64,000 nt of DNA from Gemmatimonadota bacterium (GCA_009692115.1 SHZU01000004.1:62001-126000); one strand, 5' to 3'; positions 7,068-16,346 are shown, counted from the first letter of the stretch. Notes: generated by a model not told the origin, from the sequence alone. A program made the numbers and translations.

Positions 7068-8803
7068 CGGGTCCACATCACGATCGCACCGCAGCTGTTG
7101 TCCCGGTACTCCGGGGGAATCAACGTCTGCCGCTGGTACACTTCGATGGCTTCGATGTCCGATGGCGTGATCAGCGGCAGCACCTCGCCGACGTTGCCGG
7201 TCATCTTCTGCCCGTCGATCCAGACACTCACGTTGAACGACGGGCAGTTGAGGAACGACACGTTCTCGGGCTCTCCCGGCGCGATAAAGCTCGACCGGAC
7301 GCCGGGAATTCCCCGCAGCAGTTCGGAAATCCTCCCGGCCGCGAGCTTGTCGATCTCTTCGCGGGTCAGGAACTTGCCGACCCGTTTGGACCGCCTCCGG
7401 TAGAACTCATCGTACTTGGCCGTGTTGGCGTACTGGGGCGGCTTGCCGTACTTCCCGATGACCAGGATATCCCCGAGGAACTGAGGCAACCGGCGAATCG
7501 CGATCTTGCCGTCCCACTGCTGGCCCCCCGCCAGCCGGATCGTGAAGTACTGGGCCTTGTATCCCACCTTCCGGACCCGTGCGATCTGAAGCCCCGGCGG
7601 CAGGCCGTCCATGAAGAACCGGCCGGTGCGGTCGCTTTGGGTCTGGAACTCCGTGCCCATGATCAGGACTTCGGCCTCCGGCACCGGATAGCCCAGGGTG
7701 TCGGTGACCTGCCCTTCGATCCGGGCGACTCGTTCGCGGATCGCCCGTTCTTGGACGACGATCGCCTGGGCGGTGGCCACCCGGTCCGTCGTGTCGACGG
7801 TGGGTGTGACCCCGACGACCTCCGCGCCAACCTCGCGAAAGTGGCGAAACCTCCCGCGGGCCGGATCGACGACCGGCGTTCGTTGGTACCAGAACCGGGT
7901 GACCCAGAATCCGGCTTCCGACCGATGGAACTCCGCCGAGCCGCCCAGACGATCCGGGCGCCACTCGGCCGGGGCGCCGGTGAACCGATAGTCGATGACC
8001 TTGAGCTCTCGAGAGAGCGGATCGAGCCACATCGTCCCGGCCACGTCGACCCGGTCGGATGCCGCCGGCTCGAAGCGGAGGCCGACGAATCCGGACCGGT
8101 TGTCGATCCCGCTGACGATGCCAAAACAATGAGAGGTCGTGAACTCGGGCGACAGGAATACCGTGAGGTCCGGCGTGGACCAGAGGTTCTCAGCCCGGAC
8201 CAGGTAACCAACCCGGGCTCGCTCGGCAGGTGATGCCGTCTGGGCCGGCCGGTTGGCTGAGTCGAGGAGGGTGTTGAGTTCCTCCGACTCGATTTTGAGC
8301 GAACCGGACACCACCCGTTCGAAGGCGGCCAGGCTTTGGGTCGTCACGGCCCGGTCTTCGGTCGCCTCCACGGTCCGGAGCATCACCCTGGCCTGGGCCC
8401 AGTGAAGGGCGACGGCCTCGGTGATGCCGGGAGTCCGGCACGACGCGGGCACCGGCACCAGCCGGGTCGGGAATCCGGCCCGGCGGGCCGCGTGGCCGAT
8501 CGTTAGGCTGTCGAGAACCGGAGTGACGGCAACCGTGGCGGTCGTGTCGGCAAAACCGGGCCGTTCGACCCGAAGGAGGTAGGACCCCGCTGGCGCCATC
8601 AGCCGGACCCGGCCGAAATCGCTGGTGACTCCGCGGGCGGCGTTGGACCCATCGGCCCGTTCGAGCGACACCAGGACCCCGACGGCCAGGTTCGGCCCGC
8701 CGGGCTCAGAAACCCGGACCCGGATTTCTTGGGCTGATAACCAGCCGGCGCCCCCGAGAACGGCAAAGGCGACTCGGGCGGCTCGAACGATTGCGGGGTT
8801 CAT
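7064..8803 (-). CDS. Secreted carboxypeptidase-regulatory-like protein with C-terminal TonB-plug-like domain
   Basis: The 579-residue protein has a signal peptide (cleavage after WLSAQ), an N-terminal beta-sandwich, a central region with weak outer-membrane-receptor character, a carboxypeptidase-regulatory domain (IEGQVTDTLGYPVPEAEVLI, about residues 370-440) and a C-terminal plug-like segment (FLTREEIDKL, ISELLRGIPGVR, SVWIDGQKM, DIEAIEVYQRQ). It ends in CGAIVMWTR, with no beta-barrel afterwards. This layout recurs at 51911 and 52654 and is common in Gemmatimonadota. The function is unknown. Its ATG overlaps the stop of the lipid kinase by 4 nt, so they form an operon. Confidence 0.8.
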   Translation of the reverse strand: MNPAIVRAARVAFAVLGGAGWLSAQEIRVRVSEPGGPNLAVGVLVSLERADGSNAARGVTSDFGRVRLMAPAGSYLLRVERPGFADTTATVAVTPVLDSLTIGHAARRAGFPTRLVPVPASCRTPGITEAVALHWAQARVMLRTVEATEDRAVTTQSLAAFERVVSGSLKIESEELNTLLDSANRPAQTASPAERARVGYLVRAENLWSTPDLTVFLSPEFTTSHCFGIVSGIDNRSGFVGLRFEPAASDRVDVAGTMWLDPLSRELKVIDYRFTGAPAEWRPDRLGGSAEFHRSEAGFWVTRFWYQRTPVVDPARGRFRHFREVGAEVVGVTPTVDTTDRVATAQAIVVQERAIRERVARIEGQVTDTLGYPVPEAEVLIMGTEFQTQSDRTGRFFMDGLPPGLQIARVRKVGYKAQYFTIRLAGGQQWDGKIAIRRLPQFLGDILVIGKYGKPPQYANTAKYDEFYRRRSKRVGKFLTREEIDKLAAGRISELLRGIPGVRSSFIAPGEPENVSFLNCPSFNVSVWIDGQKMTGNVGEVLPLITPSDIEAIEVYQRQTLIPPEYRDNSCGAIVMWTR

Positions 8804-9720
8804 GGCGTTCCGAATCTAGCCACCCGAAGGCCCTGCGGCGCGATCCCGATTCGAAACGGCGGAAACCCAAAGCCGAGCTCGCCGTCGATCTCGAAATGCT
8901 GCGGGCCGTCGGTCTGAATCTCGAGCCGCTGGACCGGCCGGCTGGTCACCGCCGGGTGGTTGAGGTGCCCGCCCCAGTAGATCTTCGGGAAGACTCCGAG
9001 CATCCCCAGCCGGGACACCCGGCTGAACCACACCAGATCGAGGTGCCCGTCGTCGACCTTGGCCGCCGGCGAAATCCGCATCCCGGCACCGAAGGTCGGG
9101 CCGTTGGTGACCGAGATCAGTCGGCACGGCCCCGGATCGACGGTGTCATTATCAATCGTGAACCGGGCCCCGATTGCGTGGTGGCGAGCCATGGCGCGAA
9201 GGGCGCCAAGGCAATAGCTGAGGGGGCCGCCGAGCCGTTTCCCTTCCCGGACCACGATCCCGAGGACGTCGGCGCTGACCCCGAGGGTGAACGAGTTGCC
9301 GAACCAGACGCTCCGCGCTCGTCCGTCCGCATCGCGATATTCGAGGCGGCCGACATCGATCGCGACCGGCCGATAGCTCCGGTAGGCGGCAACCGGACCC
9401 GTTCCGGTCCGCGGAACGCCCATCGTTCGCGCCAAGTCGTTGCCCGATCCGATCGGAATCCACCCCATCGTCGCCACGGCGGGTCCGTCCTCCAGTAGGC
9501 CGTTCAAGACCTCGTGCGAGGTTCCGTCCCCGCCGGCCGCCAAGACCAGCCCGTCGTGACGGCGGAGCTCGGCCGCGATTCGCCGGAGGTCGCCCGCGGC
9601 TCGGCTTTCGTGAACCTGGAGCGCGGGGAAGATCTCCCGGACCGCCGGCCCGAGCTCCCGCCACCGCCTCCGGCCCCGGCCATCGCCGCTCGCGGGGTTG
9701 AGCAGGACATGGACTTCCAT
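8800..9720 (-). CDS. Diacylglycerol kinase family lipid kinase (YegS/BmrU type)
   Basis: The 306-residue protein carries the DAGK catalytic signature GGDGT at residues 63-67, an N-terminal LLNPASGDGRG phosphate-binding segment, and a C-terminal beta-sandwich with DGHLDLVWFS and FEIDGE, as in YegS and BmrU. These soluble enzymes phosphorylate diacylglycerol or related lipids with ATP. It lies between the ogt remnant (upstream, 13 nt) and the secreted plug protein (downstream, ATGA overlap), and probably shares a transcript with both. Confidence 0.92.
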   Translation of the reverse strand: MEVHVLLNPASGDGRGRRRWRELGPAVREIFPALQVHESRAAGDLRRIAAELRRHDGLVLAAGGDGTSHEVLNGLLEDGPAVATMGWIPIGSGNDLARTMGVPRTGTGPVAAYRSYRPVAIDVGRLEYRDADGRARSVWFGNSFTLGVSADVLGIVVREGKRLGGPLSYCLGALRAMARHHAIGARFTIDNDTVDPGPCRLISVTNGPTFGAGMRISPAAKVDDGHLDLVWFSRVSRLGMLGVFPKIYWGGHLNHPAVTSRPVQRLEIQTDGPQHFEIDGELGFGFPPFRIGIAPQGLRVARFGTP

Positions 9721-9733
9721 GGCTCCGATCCGC

Positions 9734-10104
9734 CTAACGTCCGAGCTCGAGATCGAGGAGAACCTTCTTTCGCTCGAGCCCGCCTCCGTATCCCCGGAGC
9801 CCGCCCGCCCGTTCGATGACCCGGTGGCAGGGAATCATGAGGGGGTCCCCCGGATCACCAAGGGGATCTCGAACCGGCGCCGGGTTCCCGCGAAGTACTC
9901 CGCCAGTTCGGCGGTGATCCGGTCGAGCATCGAATGGCGGCCGAACTCGGTCGCTCCGAATAATCGCCGCAGGGCGGCCAGTTGGGGATCGAGCCGCGCG
10001 GGGTCGCTGAATTCGAGCAACACCAGCCCCGCGTCCGTCACGCCGGCGGTCAACGGGCCGACGGTGGAGTCGATGACCGTTACGGTGACGGGGGAAGAAC
10101 CCAT
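9734..10104 (-). pseudogene. ogt: Methylated-DNA--protein-cysteine methyltransferase remnant with internal deletion
   Basis: The first frame (10104 to 9835) gives the N-terminal domain of an O6-alkylguanine-DNA alkyltransferase, ending FEIPLVIRGTP. It then switches frame and reads LMIPCHRVIERAGGLRGYGG and LERKKVLLDLE to 9734. In intact enzymes about 45 residues containing the DNA-binding helix-turn-helix lie between GTP(F) and NPLMIPCHRV; here they are missing. The join falls in a run of C where the two ends share CCCC. The acceptor Cys (PCHR) survives, but the reading frame and the HTH do not, so the gene should be inactive. Confidence 0.85.
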
Positions 10105-10192
10105 GGCTCAAATCTAGTCGGCTATCTAGCTTCTGATCGGCTCTCCCCGGTTCTCAGTTGCCACTGCTTCTCGTCGATTGGACAATCCCCGC

Positions 10193-11005
10193 ATGAGGGC
10201 AACGAAGGCGGTCGTCTTGGCCCGCGGACTCGGCAGTCGGATGCGCCGCCCGACCCCTGACGTCGTCCTGACACCGGACCAGGACCTCATCGCAAACCAA
10301 GGCCTCAAAGGCCTGGTGTCGGTCGGGCGCCCGCTGCTCGACTACGCCCTGTCGAGCCTGGCCGACGCCGGGATCGAACAGGTCTGCCTAGTGGTTGGCC
10401 CCGAGCACGACCCCATCGTCCATCGCTACCGCGACACCATCCGTCCCATCCGCCTGACCCTCACCTTCGCCATTCAGGCCAAGCCCCAAGGCACCGCCGA
10501 CGCCGTCCTCGCCGCCGCCGCTTTTGTCGGTCAAGACCCGTTCCTGGTCGTCAACTCGGACAACATCTACCCGGTCGCCGCCCTGTCCGCCCTCGTATCA
10601 TTAGGTGCCCCAGGCCTCATCGGCTATGCCGCCGAAGCCTTGATCGCCGAGAGCAACATCGACCCCCGGCGAATCGCCCAATTCGCCCAAATCCAAACTA
10701 CCCCCGACACCTTCCTCTCCGACATCCTCGAAAAACCACCCGCCGAGCGCCGAGCGCCGAGTGCCGAGTGCCGAGTCTCAATGAACTCCTGGCGTTTCGG
10801 CCCCAAGATCTTCGATGCCTGCCAGCTCGTTACCCCGTCGCCCCGCGGTGAATTGGAACTGCAGGACGCCGTCATGATCGCGATGGCCCGGTTCGGGGAA
10901 CGATTCCAAGTGGTTCCGTTTGCCGGGGGCGTGCTCGACCTGTCGAGCCGCGCCGACATTGCCGCGGTCACGGATCGGCTCCGGGACCGAGAGGTTCACC
11001 TCTGA
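10193..11005 (+). CDS. Sugar-1-phosphate nucleotidyltransferase
   Basis: The 270-residue protein has the NTP-transferase fold: a modified glycine-rich N-terminus (VVLARGLGSRMRR), a PQGTADAV segment and the VVNSDNIYP Asp motif. The most likely reaction is NTP + sugar-1-phosphate giving NDP-sugar + PPi. Its TGA overlaps the ATG of a galactokinase-like kinase by one base, so the pair probably activates one salvaged sugar. Residues near EKPPAERRAPSAECRVSMNS are unusual because they are encoded by a five-unit GCCGAGN array inside the gene, in a variable linker before the conserved SMNSWRF strand. The frame stays open, so the protein may still work. Confidence 0.82.
   Translation: MRATKAVVLARGLGSRMRRPTPDVVLTPDQDLIANQGLKGLVSVGRPLLDYALSSLADAGIEQVCLVVGPEHDPIVHRYRDTIRPIRLTLTFAIQAKPQGTADAVLAAAAFVGQDPFLVVNSDNIYPVAALSALVSLGAPGLIGYAAEALIAESNIDPRRIAQFAQIQTTPDTFLSDILEKPPAERRAPSAECRVSMNSWRFGPKIFDACQLVTPSPRGELELQDAVMIAMARFGERFQVVPFAGGVLDLSSRADIAAVTDRLRDREVHL
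10742..10776 (+). repeat. Heptamer array 2: five GCCGAGN units, inside a coding region
   Basis: Units read gccgagc, gccgagc, gccgagt, gccgagt, gccgagt. The array lies inside the nucleotidyltransferase gene on its coding strand and is translated as part of a linker. It has the same length (35 bp) and type as the arrays at 4731, 25884 and 61732. Confidence 0.95.
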
Positions 11006-12324
11006 TGTCTCTCCGGGCGTCCCTCACCTGCCACGGATTCGATGCCGCCGAGGTGGCGCGGCGCCTCCCGCTGTTCACGATGACCCGGTCGGCCGGGTTC
11101 CAGGGCCGCAATTGGTATCATGTGCCGGGCCGGATCGAGGTCCTGGGCAAGCACACCGACTATGCCGGCGGCCGGAGTTTGGTCTGCGCCACCGAGCAAG
11201 GCTTCGCGGTTGGAGCGGCCCCCCGCGCCGATGGTACCGTTCGGATCATTGATGCCGTGGCCCAGGAAGTCCGGGAATTTCCGGCTGCACCCGCACTGGT
11301 TCCTCCCCGAGGCGATTGGGCCAACTATCCGATGACGGTCGTGTCCCGTCTGGTCCGGGATTTTGGCCCGAGAGTCAGCGGGTTTGATCTCGCCTTTGCC
11401 GGTGACATCCCTATCGCCGCGGGGGTCAGCAGTTCCTCGGCCCTCGTGGTCGCCGTCGCGTTGGCCGCCATCGACCTTTTTCAGTTGGAAGCGACTGAAG
11501 CATACCGGGCCAACATTGCCTCACTAGAGGACCTGGCCGGCTATCTCGGGGCGGTTGAAAACGGCCGCCCCTTTCGAGCGTTTGGTGCCACCGCCGGCGT
11601 TGGGACGGTGGGCGGGAACCAGGACCACACGTCGATTCTTTGCTCCACAGAGAATGCCCTGACTCAGGTTCGCTTTGATCCGGTCATGGTCGAGAAGCGG
11701 GTGGCCTGGCCTGACAGTTTCCGGTTCGTGATCGCCTCGAGCGGGGTCGCGGCGGAAAAGACCGGGCCCGCGTTGGAGCACTACAACGACTTGGCCCGGA
11801 TGACGGAGCGGCTCCGGGTGCTGGTGGTGGGGCCCGACTCTCACTCGACGTTGGGACGGGCCATCATCGAGGGCTCTGTCGCGGGCTTGCCGGCCGGGGC
11901 CGGCGCCGATCCGGCCGACGCCCTCCGCCTCGCCCGGCGACTGACCCAACTCACCACCGAGTGCCGGTGGCTGATTCCCGGCGTGGTCGACGCGCTCGCC
12001 AAGGGGCAGTTCGGCCGGCTCGGTGAACTGGTGGCCGCGTCGCAGCACGGCGCGGAACTCGGGCTCGAAAACCAGATTCCGGAAACGATCGAGTTGGTCG
12101 AGTCAGCCCGGCGGCTGGGCGCGGTGGCCGCCTCGGCCTTTGGCGCCGGGTTCGGCGGGAGCGTCTGGGCCATGGTTCCGGTGAGCGGGGTCGAGCGGTT
12201 TACCGAAGGATGGAACGCCGAGTACCGGCGGGCGTTTCCGGACCGGGAGCTGGCCCGCTTCATCAATACCAGGCCGGCCCCCGCGGCCGGGCGGCTCGCG
12301 GGGGAAGCCTCGAGTCCTGCCTAA
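11005..12324 (+). CDS. GHMP family sugar kinase (galactokinase-like)
   Basis: The 439-residue protein has the galactokinase signature near the N-terminus (PGRIEVLGKHTDYAGGRSL), the GHMP ATP-binding loop IAAGVSSSSALVVA, and the C-terminal AFGAGFGGSVWAMV loop. The length is typical of GalK. It is translationally coupled (TGATG) to the nucleotidyltransferase upstream, which suggests a two-step salvage: kinase makes the sugar-1-phosphate, transferase makes the NDP-sugar. No galT or galE is nearby, so the sugar need not be galactose. The stop overlaps that of the convergent Bax-inhibitor gene. Confidence 0.88.
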   Translation: MSLRASLTCHGFDAAEVARRLPLFTMTRSAGFQGRNWYHVPGRIEVLGKHTDYAGGRSLVCATEQGFAVGAAPRADGTVRIIDAVAQEVREFPAAPALVPPRGDWANYPMTVVSRLVRDFGPRVSGFDLAFAGDIPIAAGVSSSSALVVAVALAAIDLFQLEATEAYRANIASLEDLAGYLGAVENGRPFRAFGATAGVGTVGGNQDHTSILCSTENALTQVRFDPVMVEKRVAWPDSFRFVIASSGVAAEKTGPALEHYNDLARMTERLRVLVVGPDSHSTLGRAIIEGSVAGLPAGAGADPADALRLARRLTQLTTECRWLIPGVVDALAKGQFGRLGELVAASQHGAELGLENQIPETIELVESARRLGAVAASAFGAGFGGSVWAMVPVSGVERFTEGWNAEYRRAFPDRELARFINTRPAPAAGRLAGEASSPA

Positions 12325-13073
12325 CGTCGCAGCTTGCGGAGCAGGCGGAGGATCTCGAGATAGAGCCAGACCAGCGTGACCGTGACCGCCGTTGCAAACG
12401 CCCACTCATACGCCGCCGGAGCCCCGGCGGCGACCCCGTCTTCAATCGAACGGAAGTCGAGCAGCAAGTTCACGGCCGCCAGGCCGGTGACGAACAGACT
12501 GAACCCGATGCCGAGGGGACCACTCTCGACCAGGAACGGAATGGTGTAACCCCCGAAGAACTGGACCCCGAGCGAAATCAGGTAGAACACGAAGACGCCG
12601 CCGGTCAGTCCGACGACGATAGCCTTGAACCGGTCGGTGACCTTGATCAGGCCGGTTCGGTAGGCACCCAGCATGACCCAGAACGTTCCGGTCGTGAGCC
12701 CCACCGCCAGCATCGGCAGTCCCTTGTACTGAGTGTTGATGGCGGCCGAAATCAGGCCGAGGGCGGTCCCTTGGCACACCGCATAGAGCGGCCCGGCCCA
12801 GCTCGCCGTCAGTGGCCGAAAGGCTACCAGCAGGCTCAAACCCAAGCCCACCACCACCGAACCGATCATCGCCGGCATGAGCATCTCGACCGGGAAACGG
12901 CCGGTGCCCAACGACCACCACGCCGCGGCGCCGGTTGCCACCACCAATCCAAGGAGGATCGCGGTCTTCCGGACCGTACCGGCCACGGTCATGGGAACGG
13001 CGGATGCGACGGCCCCGGCCGAGGCCTCGATGCGGCGGAGCATCGGGTTGTGGGATGCTGTGGTGCTCGACAT
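12321..13073 (-). CDS. Bax inhibitor-1 / YccA family membrane protein
   Basis: The 250-residue, very hydrophobic protein has about seven predicted membrane helices and the family features: a short N-terminal tail beginning SSTTASHNPMLRR, a central block with FWVMLGAYRTGLIKVTDRFK, and a final helix ending LVWLYLEILRLLRKL. Members are inner-membrane proteins implicated in stress tolerance and, for some, calcium leak. It is the last gene of a probable sulfatase-amidase-BI-1 transcript; the gap to the amidase is 29 nt. Confidence 0.88.
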   Translation of the reverse strand: MSSTTASHNPMLRRIEASAGAVASAVPMTVAGTVRKTAILLGLVVATGAAAWWSLGTGRFPVEMLMPAMIGSVVVGLGLSLLVAFRPLTASWAGPLYAVCQGTALGLISAAINTQYKGLPMLAVGLTTGTFWVMLGAYRTGLIKVTDRFKAIVVGLTGGVFVFYLISLGVQFFGGYTIPFLVESGPLGIGFSLFVTGLAAVNLLLDFRSIEDGVAAGAPAAYEWAFATAVTVTLVWLYLEILRLLRKLRR

Positions 13074-13102
13074 TGAACCACCCAGCTAGAGAATGGTGAA
13101 AA

Positions 13103-14488
13103 CTAAGTCCGCGCTTCCCCAAAGGCATGGGCCAGTTGCAATACCCCGAAATCATCCCGGTGCCGGCCGACGATCTGGAGGCCGATCGGGTGCCCGCCCG
13201 GCCCGAAACCCGCCGGGACCGAAATTGCCGGACATCCGGTGGCCGAAATCAAGTAACAGGACTTCATCCAGTCGATATACGTGGTCATCGGAACCCCGGC
13301 GATCTCCCGGGGGTACTCGGTCTCGATGTCGAACGGCATGACCTGGGTGACCGGCAAGACCAGGAAATCGTACCGTTCGAAAAACTTCCGAACCCGGTGG
13401 TAGAGGGTCGTTCGCTGGAGCTCAGCCCGGCCGAGGTCCGGCCCCGATAAGGCCAGGCCCCGCTCGATGTTCCAGGCCACGGTGTCCTTCAACTCGGCCT
13501 TGTGCCGGGCCCAGGCGTCGTGATGGGTGGTGGCGAAGTGCCACGCCCGCAGGGTCTTGAACACGTCGTCGGCCTCGTCGACATTCGGCTCGGCCTCCTC
13601 GACCACGCATCCCAAGGCCTCGAATCGGGGTCGTTGGGCCTCGATCTGGGCGGGAATCTCCGGTTCGTAGGGCAATCCCCCAAACCGGGGCGCCCAGGCA
13701 ATTCGGACCCCGTGCCAATCCCTGCCTAACGGCTCCGCGAACCGCGATCCCGGTGCCTCCAGCGCAATCGGCGACCGGGGGTCCGGGCCTGCAATGGCCG
13801 CCAGCATCAAGGCCGTGTCGGCCGCAGTTCGGGCCATCGGCCCGGGAACGCCGAGCCCCAAACCGGCCAGGCGGTCGGGCCAACTCGGCACCCGCCCCGG
13901 CGATGGCCGGAGCCCCACCACGTTGCAGAACGCGGCCGGGTTCCGGAGCGATCCCCCCATGTCGCTGCCATCGGCGATCGGGACCATGCCCGCCGCGAGC
14001 GCGACGGCTGAGCCGCCGCTTGAACCGCCGCAGGTCTTGGTCCGATCGTACGGATTCCGGGTGGCGCCGAACACCGGATTGAAGGTGTGAGACCCGGCTC
14101 CCCATTCCGGCGTGTTGGTCTTGCCGACCGAAATGGCGCCGGCCGCCTTCAAACGCTCGACGATCAACGCGTCCGCCGCCGGGATCTGGGTCGCGTAGAG
14201 TGGCGAGCCATAGGTCGTGCGGATCCCGCGGGTGTCGAACAAGTCCTTGTGAGCCACCGGCAGTCCGTGCAACAACCCCAGGGGCTCGTCCCGAGCTTGC
14301 CGTTCGTCCGCCAAGGCGGCCGCCGTCATCGCCGACTCGGCCACGAGGGTCACGATCGCATTCAGGTCCGGATTGGTCCGTTCGATCCGGGCGAGGTGAG
14401 CGGCCATCACGTCTCGCGCTGAGAGTTCGCGGCGGGCGATCCGGTTGCGAAGCTCAATCGCGGTTAGATCACAGAGCGGCTCGGTCAT
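13103..14488 (-). CDS. Amidase (amidase signature family)
   Basis: The 461-residue enzyme has the Ser-cisSer-Lys triad of amidase-signature hydrolases: Lys in GLPVAHKD, the Gly/Ser loop GGSSGGSAVALAAG, and the nucleophile in GSDMGGSLRNPA. Substrates range from indoleacetamide to peptide amides; without gatB/gatC nearby, a role in Gln-tRNA formation is unlikely. Its ATG overlaps the stop of the upstream sulfatase-type gene (ATGA), so translation is coupled. Confidence 0.9.
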   Translation of the reverse strand: MTEPLCDLTAIELRNRIARRELSARDVMAAHLARIERTNPDLNAIVTLVAESAMTAAALADERQARDEPLGLLHGLPVAHKDLFDTRGIRTTYGSPLYATQIPAADALIVERLKAAGAISVGKTNTPEWGAGSHTFNPVFGATRNPYDRTKTCGGSSGGSAVALAAGMVPIADGSDMGGSLRNPAAFCNVVGLRPSPGRVPSWPDRLAGLGLGVPGPMARTAADTALMLAAIAGPDPRSPIALEAPGSRFAEPLGRDWHGVRIAWAPRFGGLPYEPEIPAQIEAQRPRFEALGCVVEEAEPNVDEADDVFKTLRAWHFATTHHDAWARHKAELKDTVAWNIERGLALSGPDLGRAELQRTTLYHRVRKFFERYDFLVLPVTQVMPFDIETEYPREIAGVPMTTYIDWMKSCYLISATGCPAISVPAGFGPGGHPIGLQIVGRHRDDFGVLQLAHAFGEART

Positions 14489-16332
14489 CGGTCGAGATAC
14501 TCCTGATAGGTCAATTGCGACAACGCCCGGCCGAGCGCGAGATCGCGATCGGTTGTCGAGCCCCGGGTCGAGATCAGTCGGCGGGCCAAATGGTCGTACA
14601 TCAGAGCTCCCCTGTCGGTTACGAGGCCAAAACCGGTTTCGAAGCCGTAGTAAGCAAAGGGTGCCGGATTGGGGTCGATCAGCGAACCGCCGTACGGATA
14701 GGGACGCCGCGGCGTGAGCCCGGCCGCGCCGATCAACGTCGGGGCGATATCGGTTTGCGACCCGACTCGATCGGACACCGAGTCGGCGACCGCCAGGGCG
14801 CCGCCGAGCCAGAGCATGGGAATCCTGAACTTGGCGTGGTCGTCACGCTCGGGTCGCGCATCCTCGAGCGGAACGACTCGCCGCCCGTGGTCGGCGACGA
14901 TGACCACCAAGGTCCGGCTCCACCACGGGCTGGCCCGCGCCTGATCGATGAAACGGCCGATCACTTGGTCGGTATAGGCCATCGAGTTGAAATACCGGCT
15001 TTGCCAGTCGGTGCCGGCGATGCGAGGGGGGTCGGGCGTCTCGAACGGCTCGTGGCTTGACAAGGTGAGCCAGACGGAAAAAAACGGCTTCCTCTCGTGG
15101 TTGAGGTCAGCCAAGACCCGGTCGGCGACCGCCCCGTCGTGGGCGCCCCATTTGGAGAGCCAGCTGGCGGGCGCAAAATCGTCTTTGCCGACGACCCGCT
15201 GGTATCCGGCGTTCACCAAATAGGCCTTGAGCGAGGCGAACTCGAGTTCCCCGCCATAATAGAACGACGATCGGTACCCGACCGCCTCGAAGTCTGCATT
15301 GAGGAACGGCAACGCTCGCGTCTTGTCTTTCACTTCGAGGATCGAACCGCGGGGCAGGCCGGGAAAGCCGCTCAGCACCGCGGCGACGCCCTTGTCGGTG
15401 CGATCGCCGGCCGCATACATCCGGCGGAACAACAACCCCTGCCGGGTCAGGCTGTCGGTGCGGGGCGTGATACCGGGCTGTCCACCTAACGACTCAAACG
15501 CGCTGGCGCTCGCGCTCTCCCAGAGAATGATCAGCACGTTCGGCCGCGGGGTCGTCAGGAGCCCGGTCGGGCCGCCACCCGTCGGCCGGGCCGCGACCCG
15601 GGCGGCCTCTGTCGGGTCGATGGTCACGAACGGATTGGTCCGGTCGTAAAGCCCCCGGTACACCGAGTCGAAGAAGCCCCACGGTGCGTTTTCCGCGGAT
15701 CGATTGACGAACGGGTCGGCGGACCGGTACGCGCTGCTGCCCGTCAACGGCCAGGTCTGGATTCCGCCGCGCGCTGGAATGACCAAGACGCCGAGCAACA
15801 GCACCAGCGGGCCGGCCAGCCAGACCGAAGCCGGTGCGAGGCGGTCGAGGTCACGGCCCACGAACCGACGGCAGGCCACGACCGCGGCGGTGGCCAAGAC
15901 AACGGCAATCGTCACGAGCAACAGGCGCGGGGCGCCCCCGGTCGAGGCCCACGCCTCCGCTGGTGTGGCCAGATACCAGAGCACGGAAGCGTCGATTCGC
16001 TTGTCCCACTGACCAAAGAGCCCGAGATCGGCCGCCACCAGCACCGACAACGCCACCACCGCGACCACGATCCAGGCGACGATCGCCCTTCGGGTCCAGG
16101 GGAGCAGCACCCGAATCGGCGAGGCAACCAGGAGGGTTGCCGGGACCGCCGTCAGATAGGCCGCCGCGGAGAGGTCGAGCCGGAGCCCGGATCCGAAGGT
16201 GCCCAGCAGGTCGGTGAGTGAGAGGGTTGCCGCCCGGTCGGCGTGATACCCGAGAAAGAGCGCTCTGGCCACCCAGGAGTAGAGCAGCCAGAACCCGAAG
16301 ATCTTGAGGCAAACCCTGACGCGGTGGAGCAT
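14485..16332 (-). CDS. Membrane-anchored sulfatase / LTA-synthase family protein
   Basis: The 615-residue protein has five or so N-terminal membrane helices (first 220 residues) followed by an extracytoplasmic alkaline-phosphatase-fold domain. Metal-site features are visible: WESAS (Glu ligand), GDRTDKG (probable Thr nucleophile, as in LtaS and OpgB types) and VIVADHGRR (Asp-His ligands). Such enzymes transfer phosphoglycerol or phosphoethanolamine to envelope polymers; a periplasmic glucan or lipid modification is likely in a diderm. Only 14 nt separate its start from the divergent aminotransferase gene. Confidence 0.87.
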   Translation of the reverse strand: MLHRVRVCLKIFGFWLLYSWVARALFLGYHADRAATLSLTDLLGTFGSGLRLDLSAAAYLTAVPATLLVASPIRVLLPWTRRAIVAWIVVAVVALSVLVAADLGLFGQWDKRIDASVLWYLATPAEAWASTGGAPRLLLVTIAVVLATAAVVACRRFVGRDLDRLAPASVWLAGPLVLLLGVLVIPARGGIQTWPLTGSSAYRSADPFVNRSAENAPWGFFDSVYRGLYDRTNPFVTIDPTEAARVAARPTGGGPTGLLTTPRPNVLIILWESASASAFESLGGQPGITPRTDSLTRQGLLFRRMYAAGDRTDKGVAAVLSGFPGLPRGSILEVKDKTRALPFLNADFEAVGYRSSFYYGGELEFASLKAYLVNAGYQRVVGKDDFAPASWLSKWGAHDGAVADRVLADLNHERKPFFSVWLTLSSHEPFETPDPPRIAGTDWQSRYFNSMAYTDQVIGRFIDQARASPWWSRTLVVIVADHGRRVVPLEDARPERDDHAKFRIPMLWLGGALAVADSVSDRVGSQTDIAPTLIGAAGLTPRRPYPYGGSLIDPNPAPFAYYGFETGFGLVTDRGALMYDHLARRLISTRGSTTDRDLALGRALSQLTYQEYLDR

Positions 16333-16346
16333 TCTGGAGCTAAACT

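Noticed and set aside
9835-9837. TGA ending the N-terminal half of ogt as a possible selenocysteine codon
   Set aside because: Sequence after the TGA in that frame is not family-like; the homology resumes in another frame after a deletion.
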